This document shows positions 56,092 through 64,000 of a stretch of DNA of 64,000 bases, in pieces. Origin of the DNA: Glutinoglossum americanum. Lineage: Eukaryota; Ascomycota; Geoglossomycetes; Geoglossales; Geoglossaceae. Under the pieces are notes generated by a model that was not told the DNA's origin, did no database searches, and saw nothing but the letters and a program-made list of their open reading frames with translations. The position numbers were made by a program, and so were the translations under genes. Every line of letters begins with the position of its first letter. Position 1 is the stretch's first letter. The stretch covers positions 1 through 64,000 of the forward strand of contig JAGHQL010000062.1 of the NCBI GenBank assembly GCA_020080175.1, written 5' to 3'.

Positions 56092-57368
56092 ATGGCAACT
56101 AACCCACGACATCCCCGACGGTTCGCCCCGCTCGACCCCAATGCGGAGTATTCAGATGCCCCAGTATTGAGAGGTATCATTTTTGACGTTGACGGTACGC
56201 TATGGTGAGATTCTTTTCGTTTTGGGACAATCTGTTTCCTGGTGATTTGATTATGCAACATCTAGTTACCTCGTGCAATTTCCATTTTTGCTCGAACATT
56301 GTTTCGACTCTACGTTACAAACGAAAAGAAATTCGTCAAATTCTTCGTGTCCAGTTCTGCGTATCATTTCTTCTATATCTACATAGGGACGTGTAGCGAG
56401 GCCGGCAGCATGCTAATCTGGCGCCTTTCCCCCCATGAAGCGAGCCTCAAACCTACATGTTCCGCGAGATGAGGTATCTACACCACTAGCAGTTCTCTAC
56501 CTTACCGTCTTACGAATCCCCAAATACAGAACAGCTTTGCATATCCCCCGAACAACCGACATCCTCGACCACATCTACTCTCTGCCGTCCTCAGACCAGC
56601 CTGCGGCTATGGAGTCTATCCGGGAGGTCGAGCGTGCAGCCATGGTCAAGCAGACTCCTCAGAGGGGCCTTGCAGATCTGATGGACTACCTGGAGATGAG
56701 GGGTGTGAGGAAAGGGATCTGCACGAGGAATTTCGAGTGAGGCCTCTACCTTCCCCCAAAGCAGACAAATGAAAGCCGACGCGGGCTGAAATCTAACACC
56801 TATGTGTAATTTTATTCTCCTTGGGGTCTAAAGCACGCCAGTGAATCATTTTCTTGAGAAGTTCCTCAAGGGCAAAGTTTTTGGTCCCATAATCACTCGC
56901 GAGTTCCGCCCCCCGAAACCGGATCCAGCTGGTATTTTGCACATCGCTGAGAGCTGGAATCTCTATGATAGGGGAGAGAGTTTGATCATGGTCAGTCGTG
57001 CGATCATAGCACTGCGTAACGCAATCATGTAGATCTAATGAAACGCTATTAGCAAAGGTGGGAGACAGTGTGGACGACATGACAGCCGGCCACCGCGCCG
57101 GCGCTGCAACCGTTCTCCTTGTCAATGGGGTTAATGCCCACCTCACCACGCACCAACATACTAACCTTTGCATTAGCAGGTAAGCAAAACTCACCAGTTT
57201 CTCTAAAAGGTTGTGGTTGCATGGCTAAAAGATTGGTACCTGGTATGAAGTTTGGACGAACTCATCGCGATACTTGAGCGAGGGTTTACCGGACAAATTG
57301 ACCAGGGCGATGAACACCCAGACACAAAGGCCCAAGCCCAGGCGGCGCTGGCAAATGGATCACTGTAG
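56092..57368 (+). CDS. HAD-superfamily hydrolase
   Basis: Six exons (56092-56204, 56441-56473, 56530-56736, 56834-56990, 57058-57179, 57251-57368) give 249 residues; all five joins close in phase, though no single stretch is a long ORF. Motif I is FDVDGTLC with D32 as the expected nucleophile and D34 beside it. The cap domain follows (DILDHIYSLPSSDQPAAMES, then PQRGLADLMDYLEMRGVRKG). Motif II is in ICTRNF, the motif III lysine lies around REFRPPKPDPAGILHIA, and motif IV is VGDSVDDMTAGHRAGAATVL. These define a haloacid-dehalogenase-type phosphatase or hydrolase of the phosphoglycolate-phosphatase-like group. The substrate is not readable from sequence. Exon 2 is only 33 nt. Intron 1 (236 nt) is unusually long for this window. 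It converges with AP-3 mu, 174 bases apart. Confidence 0.88.
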
Positions 57369-57542
57369 GTGGGGTAGAGATATAGGGTGGTGTTTCATGG
57401 CGATACATATTTTGAATCGAAAAGCGATTGAATGGATGCCAAATATGCCATACGCTGAATTGATGCCGCCCTGAAACGCCATAGCCCACCCGATTCCATT
57501 CTACTACCCCTCTCAGGCAAAAGTGAGCGGTAAAATGATCTT

Positions 57543-59324
57543 TTAGCACCGTGCCTCTACTCCGCCCTTACTAACTGTGAGATATTTCACTCCTTTATAT
57601 GGTTTCACTCCCTCTCCTAAACCCCTGCTCGCCCTTGCATTAATAATCAACGAGTCGACTTTTACCCCACTTGCAAGCCACCCCTTAACCGCAAATGATA
57701 CATTGGCCGATGATGGCATTAGCGTTGCGTTTAGTGCCACTCGTTTTAGATCGCTTCGCCGCTGCTGATGCTCATTTTTCTCCTGACTTGGTGGAATAGC
57801 GGTGGATTGATAAGCATCTTCGACTACGTACTCCCCCCTTGCTCCTATGTCGTCAAAAGAAAACGCAGGTCCATCGTCCTCATCATCATTGTCAGAGATC
57901 CCCACGACGCTACACCGCAACGTTGCACCTCCTTGCCCTGTGGTCAGTAGTGTCCCACCCGTTGTGGGGACCCGCCATTCAACGAACCGATCACCAGGCG
58001 AGTACTGCGCTTCGCCTCTACTAGTTCGTAGATCGGCGAGGTTCTTTACGCCCTCAGGGATCGGAACGGTCACAACAACTTCTTCTAGTATTGGGGCGTT
58101 CGAGCTGCCGCCAAAAGCGGGACTTGAGGTGCCTAGACGAGAACCTAACCCACCAACCCTCGATGGTCCGGTCGGTATAGACCATCCAGTGAACGAGTTC
58201 GTGAGGAATAGACGGACTTCGAAGTCCGCACCACTAGGACCAAGAGACTTACGAACCTCAAGGTTGACAGGAAGCTGGAGGCTTGAGGCATTGGGAGCTG
58301 AGCTAGTAAGGCCCTTCCCAATACTGAAGGGTAAAAGATCGACTTCATAGCCAGCAAGGACAAAACGACCATCTGGTGGAACGAAGCTAATTTCCCCTGG
58401 CCGCTCGCGCCATCTTGCTAGCCGCACGCAGGGGTGGAAGACGGGCAATTCTAGCGCGTGCTCGATATTTGACTTACCGCTGGGAGTAGAAAGTGTAAGA
58501 AGTAAATCGGGGAAGCCCGATATTTTAGCAGTCAAGGCGATAGTGCCATTGACACGGGCGGAAAGGGGGCGGCCGCTGGGGGCGAGAGTTACGGCAAGAG
58601 ACTCCACAAGGTCAACATATAGTTCGTTGGAAGTATGGCGAACATTGGCACGACGCCAGGGAAGCTGGGTGACGGGGGGTTGCAGAGACAGGTGTTGCAT
58701 GGAAAGCGAAGATGAGGTGCTTGAGGAGAGTGATGCTCTGTATTTCCAACATCCGTTAACTGCGTATGGGATCGCTAAATGCTTGCTTGATTTTGAGCTA
58801 GAACTTACCCAGGCAAGCTCACTGTTCCTAATATCCTTCCTACCCACCCAGGCACCTCAACCACATCTCTTAACGCATTTGGCTCAGTGTTGCTCACAGC
58901 GCCTGCGTCGCACATCTCCCCCAAGAGCTGTGCCACAACATCATAGTTGCTCTCAATTTTGCTCGCTAGCAACGGAGGGCCCAGGAAATCTTCCAGTACA
59001 TCGACCACCCGGTGGAGGAATTCGAGTATGAGCAGCGGCTCGGTTTCCGTGGAAACTGGAGAAAGGAAGAGAAGCTGTGAATTTACGATGGAGTAGAGGG
59101 TAGTGGGCGGCTGCGTGTTTGGAAGGTATATAAAAGAAGGGCGGGGTGCCGGGTGGGCGAGATAGAGAGGATGAAGGATAGAGGCCGATAGTGGTCGGGA
59201 ACGGTACGTGTGTTGGAGAATCGGACTGCTAGTATGGTTAACTATGCTAAATGTAAAATAAAAAGTCTTGTGCTAGAACTTACTTGTGCTGGTCAAATAT
59301 GTACAGAGCTTCGATAGCACTCAT
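57543..59324 (-). CDS. APM3: AP-3 complex subunit mu
   Basis: Three exons (59324-59284, 59225-58809, 58737-57543) give 550 residues. The N-terminal longin-like domain is MSAIEALYIFDQH ... PILQHTYRSRPLSA ... VVDVLEDFLGPPLL. The mu homology domain follows: VPWRR-like LPWRRANVRHTSNELYVDLV, then PSGRPLSARVNGTIALTAKI, later NLEVRKSLGPSGADFEVRLF and EEVVVTVPIPEGVKNLADLR. The end matches the family (VKGWLASGVKVDSL ... YKGVKYLTVSKGGVEARC). AP-3 mu recognises YxxPhi sorting signals and sends cargo such as Vam3 and alkaline phosphatase from the Golgi to the vacuole. A long disordered insert (SDNDDEDDGPAFSFDD) lies inside the C-terminal domain and may be species-specific. The first exon, 41 nt, is small. 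Confidence 0.92.
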
Positions 59325-59490
59325 TTTGATGGTCTGTAACCTGACAATTTCTCCAATCGAACTTAGCCACACATTTATGTAAGCCCCTCGCAGCCAGTTA
59401 AAGGTCTCTTCTTTAGGTTCTTGGCATGAGCTTCAACTCCAGTGACAGAAAAAGTTATCGCAGCGATCAACTCCATCAAAACGATAAGTC
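59325..59490. promoter_or_regulatory. 166-bp shared promoter, AP-3 mu / DMAC1-like
   Basis: Only 166 bases separate the two start codons, so both genes probably share one nucleosome-free promoter and their 5' UTRs must be very short. No specific site could be named. Confidence 0.55.
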
Positions 59491-59851
59491 ATGGCACGGG
59501 ATTCCCGAGATATGCAAATTCCTCTCCGCCTTCAACAAGATGAAAAACTCTCAACTCTTCTCGACCAAGATAAAGGCCCGGATTGCATGCCATGTAAAAT
59601 TATTGGTTGGCCCTTTCCTTTTCCCAATCTTTGGATGAGCACTTCTGACTATTCCTTCTGCTACTCCAGGTGCCGCCGCATTTGTTGGTTTAGGGACGTA
59701 TTCGTACTTTTCCGGTCGTTACCAGTTACGGCGGCAGGAGGCCGCGATTTTAAAGAGCGGTTCTATGTTCGGTATACGCGCACGACAGACTGGGATCTCG
59801 GGAATCGCGGCTCTACTTATAGGGATGGGTCTGTGGCGGTTGGTGAACTGA
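59491..59851 (+). CDS. DMAC1/TMEM261-like (DUF4536) mitochondrial membrane protein
   Basis: Two exons (59491-59605, 59670-59851; 64-nt intron) give 98 residues, a normal length for the family. The signature CMPCKIIGGAAAFVGLGTYS is completed only by splicing: a CxxC pair (C32, C35) directly before the first membrane helix. A second hydrophobic helix closes the protein (ISGIAALLIGMGLWRLV). In human cells DMAC1 helps assemble the distal membrane arm of complex I; the fungal members are assumed to be small mitochondrial inner-membrane proteins. There is no classic presequence. The start ATG is the only one before the CxxC motif in frame. Function is inferred from the family. Confidence 0.82.
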
Positions 59852-60357
59852 GGCTAGCGAAGGCTTAGTTTGTAATGATCGTGGGCGGAGATATGACAAC
59901 TGCATCATGGTGTTTGGGATATAGATGTATGAACAACAAGCGATCGCACCATCTGTGTGGTCGAAATTTACATGTCAAATTCTCTATTGCGTTAGAATAC
60001 CTTAGACAACTTCATAGGTATTATGAAATTGGAACTGGAACTGGAAATTGAACATTCCCGTGCTATCGCGCCGTCCGCCTCTGCTGCTAGTCACACGACA
60101 ATATGACTCTACCAGTAGAAAAAAGGGAAATCATAGGACAAGGACAACTTTGGGGTAGTTGGGTGCTAGTTGACAACCGGCCTGTAAGGCTACTATCCAC
60201 GCATTTCATCCAAGACCCTAGCGGATCGGCAGATAGGCATGTAAGGAAAACATGAATAAGTCGATTTAAAGTCATGAAATGTAAGTGCAAGATCCACTGC
60301 AAGAACCTGGTTTGAATGCACTATCGAAACCGCGTGCATAGAGGGAGTCTGTAGTAT
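59852..60357. other. 506-bp convergent 3' region
   Basis: 3' flanks of the DMAC1-like and MAPKK genes. No gene is recognised. Confidence 0.5.
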
Positions 60358-62051
60358 TCAATATGGTTGCCGTCTTTGATCTTTCTTAACCTCCGCATCA
60401 ACAGGCGGCTTCCTCGGGGCTATTGCCCGACCATTTAGGCCGCCATTCGGTGGAGGAGGTAAAGGGCCAGCTGGCGGTGGAACGGGTAGAGTGGACTCAG
60501 CAGTGCGAGAGGCAGAGCCTCTGATAGGAGGCTCTCGAATGGGAAGCTCCCGGGTGCCAGGTAAGGCACGAGTATGACCTGATAGAGTGGCTGCCGAAGA
60601 CGTTCTGGGGGGATGGCTTGCAATGGAGCCGTTTGGAGGGGTTTTGCGAGAACTTGAAGATGTGGAATAAGCTTTTACCTCCCCTACGATGAGAATTTCA
60701 CCGGATGTCGGGGTCGCGGTGTTGGTGCCCGCAGTAGAGGGAGACTCCCCGCTATCGCGGAGGAGGCTTTGCGTGGAGGGGGTGAGTTGAGGAGCCAGGT
60801 GCGATATGCGGTTGTGTTTTTCCATGAGTGAGACAGCCCATCCCTGGAGGTCAACGGGGGTTCGCTTAGCAGCCTGGATGAATGGGTCATTGTCCTTAAG
60901 GCGGAAAAAATATTAGATCAGGTTATGGCAGTTGGTGGGGGAAAGCCTTACAAAGAGCTCTTGAGGTGTAGGGCGAAGGTTTGGGTCCTTCACTAAGCAT
61001 TTCTCGATCATCTCCTCGAGGATGGAAGGGAAAGCGTCACTCTTGGGCAATTTAGGCGCTGGCTCATGCACAATCTGTTGGAGAAGGTCGAGTATGCCCA
61101 TCGGTCCAGCGCTGGCTCTATCGCCCGCAGTTGAGTCGTTAGCATCGAATGGAAACCGTCCGATTGCCAACTCCATCAGGGTCAACGCCACGCTCCAAAC
61201 ATCCGACTTCACTGAATATTTTGCGCCTTGAATGCGCTCCGGTGCCATATAGGTCGACGTGCCGACAAAGGTGTCCGCGACGGAATTGACAAGCTGGCCA
61301 GACACACCGAAGTCGCAAAGCTTGATACATCCTCGAGAGTTAACAAGGATGTTAGATGGCTTGATGTCGCGGTGCATGATGCGATGGACATTGTAGAGAT
61401 ATGTGAGGCCGCCTAGAATTGCTTCCGCTATCTTGCCTAGTACGTCAACACGAACAGGGCCAAAGTCTTTAGAGATACGATCTAGCGACCTGGAGAAATA
61501 GAGTGAGTGACATTTTCGATCACAGCGCGTCTCGCGAGGCGAAAATACCCGCAGTCCATGTATTCCATGCACATCGTCACGTCCCCCGCTTCGTTGAGAA
61601 AAGCACCGTAGGAAGATACGATAAAGGGAGAGTTACAGTCGTGCATGATGTGTAGTTCGCGAACGATCTGTTTACGGACTTCCTTCTTCGCCTCCACGTG
61701 AATTACCTATGTGATGTGGTCAGAACGGCGAGGTCAGTAAAATATGATGGGTTGTCATCAGCCCACCTTTCTTGCCATCACCACTTTCGTTGCAGCATGT
61801 TGAACCTTGCTCACTGTTCCTCCATTGCCAGCACCGAGTTCCTTCAAGACGATCAGATCTTCGCTTCGCAAATCCAACTTGAACTCTACGCCGATCTCTA
61901 AGGTGTCGTGCCTCCCTTCGTCATTCCCAAGTCCTCCGGGAATTTGCGAGTCAGTAGCAGACGGCGAAGTTGACTTCGGAGGTGCCGCGTTAAGAGCAAG
62001 CCCTTTGACGTTCTTTCGCTTTAACGTTCTGGCTTTGAAGGCGTCTGACAT
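60358..62051 (-). CDS. Ste7-type MAP kinase kinase
   Basis: Four exons (62051-61767, 61706-61549, 61489-60952, 60894-60358) give 505 residues. The N terminus, FKARTLKRKNVKGLALNAAP, is shared by filamentous-fungal Ste7 orthologues and carries a MAPK docking-like basic patch. Kinase landmarks: glycine loop LGAGNGGTVSKV (about 72-83), lysine K95 in VVMARK, HRDIKPSNIL, DFGVSG, the activation segment SVADTFVGTSTYMAPE with S and T spaced as SxxxT, and SDVWSVALTLMELA. Ste7 kinases sit between the Ste11 MAPKKK and Fus3/Kss1-like MAPK, controlling mating, hyphal fusion, sexual development and pathogenicity in moulds. The C-terminal 150 residues are Ser/Thr/Pro-rich (PPPAGPLPPPPNG), as in many fungal members. 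It is not Mkk1- or Pbs2-like because those lack the conserved N terminus seen here. Confidence 0.93.
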
Positions 62052-62836
62052 TGCTGCTGAGCGTAGTAGGAATTTCAACCGTGTCGGGTAAGTACAAAAG
62101 TGAGAGAGCTGGCGCTGGAAGCTGCGCCGGAGATTTTGGGAAGCTGGTGGGGAGTTGAGGCCGGAAGGTGATATTTGAGCGAGTATTAGGTTATCCTAAA
62201 CTTAGCGGAAAATTGTACCACTTTTGACAGCCGCCAGCGCCACCAATAGAAATCAAAGCACCAAAAACAGCAACCAATAGTGGTTCTAGCGTTAGATACG
62301 GTAGTCGGACAATCTCTACGAAAGTAGCCGTTCGTTGTTGGGATAAGGATTGGCCAGCCAGAAACGAGACATCAGGTCGCATTTGAGGCTTGATAGAGAA
62401 TCTATCTCCAGCGTGGATATGGATACCCTGACTTTGTAGAACCTCATTTAGTCATGCATGTTGGAGTTCCTTATGGCTTGATGAAATCATGCATCGCTTT
62501 GTCGTGCATGTAAATAGGGCAATAATTTGTCTTGATTTCCAACTTTCGCATGCCAGCCAATATCATATTCTGTTAACTATGCATAGTTGTCCCTAAGTAT
62601 TTTGAGCCAGAGTACCGGAACTTGCCGGGGATCAGTGACACCTCAAAAAAGGAAAAAGAGTGCTTCAATAGGTGAGCCTCATCACGCTAAGCCTATGTGC
62701 GCCACTTCATTTTCATTAACATTCCCATCATTCTCTCCACAGCCTCTAGTTACCTTTTCAACTCCCTTCAATACACTTATTCGTTACATTGCTGTAGCAG
62801 TGCTTCACTATCAGCGCTCACCCTGGATCGGTTAAC
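62052..62836. promoter_or_regulatory. Divergent intergenic region, STE7 / SPT6
   Basis: 785 bases between outward-facing starts, holding both promoters. A short minus-strand ORF (62191-62382) and a plus-strand ORF (62587-62835) have no motifs. Spt6 is the last gene before the window edge. Confidence 0.5.
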
Positions 62837-64000
62837 ATGGATGCTCGAGACTTGATTGAAGGTGAAGCTGAGTTAGATGATGTAGAGGCTGAGGATTCGT
62901 ATGATGGAGATACTAGAGAACCTATAGGGAGGGGTAGGGATAGATTGAACGGAGCAGCTATGCAAGATTCGAGCGAAGAGGAGGATGACGATGATGACGA
63001 AGAGGCGGCACGAGCAGTAAGACCTTTTCTGATCATTTGACCCAATATTCATTACGCAGCACACGTATATAGTGCTGATATGACTCTTTTCGACCCAGGT
63101 TCGAGAAGGATTCATTGTGGATGAGGATGAAGAGGAGGAAGAGGAGCGAGATCGACGAAAGCGTCGAGAAAAAAAGCGACGACGGGCTCAACGCGAGGAG
63201 GAAGAAGAAGCTCTGGATGAGGAAGACCTGGACTTAATTGGCGAGGCAAATCCAGAGTTTGAGAGGAGGGTTGCCAGTCAAGTATGCACATGCTTTGCTT
63301 AGGATATTCATGAGAAGCAGCAGGCTAAATTCTTATAGCCCAAATTCAAACGGCTGAAGCGTGGACGGGAAGAAGACAGAGGACGGGCAGCCTCACGCGG
63401 CCTAGAAGAAATTTTCTCCGACGATGAGGATATTGATGCACCCCATGACCTTGACGAAGATGATAGACGCGGACCGTTGCGTGCGGAGCCTCGTGCGTTG
63501 GCAGACGAGTTTGCCGATTTTATCGAGGAGGATGAGTTGTCGGACGAAGATGAGCGACAGCGCCAGCTTGAGGAACGCGAAATTGCCCGGCCGCGTGACA
63601 GAGACTATGGTGGCGTAGCTGGAACTGAAGCGACGGGTCTGGATGAAGAGACCTTGGAAACCATGACTCGAGCATTCGGAAATGGAGAAGATTACGAATG
63701 GGCCTTGCAGCTGGAAGAGGACCTTGAAGAGAAGGAGATCGGAGAACAGCAGCTGGAGCTAAAGGATGTCTTTGAGCCTTCTCAACTCGCCGAGAGAATG
63801 CTGACTGATGAGGACAATCAAATTAGAGCTACGGACGAGCCGGAGCGCTTCCAGCTTGCAAGGAAGCCCTTTAAGCATGTTATATTAACGGATGAGCAGT
63901 TCAAGGAGGAGGCCAAGTGGATTTCGGACCTTATGTTACCCAAAAAAGGCTTGGATGATGAGCTGGTGGCACCATTTGAGAGAGCTATTGGGAAGGTACT
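62837..64000 (+). CDS. SPT6: Transcription elongation factor SPT6, N-terminal part
   Basis: Two complete exons (62837-63016, 63099-63281) and the start of a third from 63339 run to the window end; about 340 residues are visible. The N terminus is strongly acidic ([37 protein letters not shown]), followed by a basic stretch ([14 protein letters not shown]), typical of the disordered head of Spt6 that binds Spn1/IWS1. [13 protein letters not shown] and [14 protein letters not shown] continue the pattern. The helical core begins with the part reading [20 protein letters not shown], then [16 protein letters not shown]. Spt6 is an essential histone chaperone that travels with RNA polymerase II. 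The window ends at AIGK followed by GTACT, which could be either more coding sequence (the family has AIGKVL) or an intron donor. The bulk of the gene lies beyond the edge. Confidence 0.93.

Noticed and set aside
51544-59324. Secondary-metabolite or operon-like grouping of IFRD, membrane protein, HAD and AP-3 genes
   Set aside because: No backbone synthase, transporter set or shared function; these are ordinary housekeeping genes in mixed orientation.
1-64000. LTR or other virus-like elements, DNA transposons, CRISPR arrays
   Set aside because: No reverse transcriptase, integrase, transposase, capsid or terminal-repeat signal was recognised, and there are no regularly spaced repeats; a CRISPR array is not expected in a fungal nucleus.

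Overview
The window is nuclear DNA of a filamentous ascomycete (Pezizomycotina). The genes are compact. They are interrupted by short introns, mostly 48-120 nt, with GT..AG ends and CTAAC/CTGAC-like branch sites close to the acceptor. Several gene families also point to a mould: an NBR1-type autophagy receptor, a Mit1-type remodeller, a flotillin, an IEC3 subunit and an intron-containing tRNA. I could not fix the class; an early-diverging lineage such as Pezizomycetes is only a guess. I rebuilt exon structures by reading splice sites and checking that every exon join keeps phase. They are models from sequence alone.

Layout. 1-725: 3' end of a phospholipase-D-like gene. 1066-1441: a small two-exon Cys-rich gene. 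1442-4097: no recognisable gene. 4098-7412 (-): FHA-domain tail-anchored protein. 8474-10667 (-): TOM70. 11087-11985 (+): class IV aminotransferase / aminodeoxychorismate-lyase-like protein. 12142-16020 (-): ISWI ATPase. 16659-17561 (+): HAPSTR1/DUF4588-like protein. 19492-21488 (+): secreted sedolisin. 23589-25779 (-): MRM1 rRNA methyltransferase. 26223-31170 (+): Mit1-like CHD remodeller. 32561-35452 (-): NBR1 homologue. 36921-39133 (-): Barentsz/CASC3-like protein. 40944-42200 (-): Nop13. 42510-43803 (+): IEC3. 44735-44818 (+): tRNA-Lys. 46620-47855 (-): BTB protein. 48480-50074 (+): flotillin. 51544-53059 (-): IFRD protein. 53951-55771 (-): unknown membrane protein. 56092-57368 (+): HAD hydrolase. 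57543-59324 (-): AP-3 mu. 59491-59851 (+): DMAC1-like protein. 60358-62051 (-): Ste7-type MAPKK. 62837-end (+): SPT6, cut by the window.

This is a housekeeping region. I see no operon-like or secondary-metabolite cluster and no recognisable transposon or virus-like element. Eight neighbouring pairs are head to head, the tightest (AP-3 mu / DMAC1-like) only 166 bp apart. Four chromatin factors (ISWI, Mit1, IEC3, SPT6) lie in the 64 kb, but nothing shows they are co-regulated.

The most unusual points are the splice sites: a GC-AG intron in the FHA gene, a weak GC donor in the ISWI gene, and a 51-nt frame-preserving intron that splits the DEAH box of ISWI. Also notable are the overlooked small Cys-rich gene, the four-ZZ NBR1 protein with a C-terminal LIR, and three stretches of 2-2.8 kb with no protein gene. 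I found no convincing new multi-gene system.
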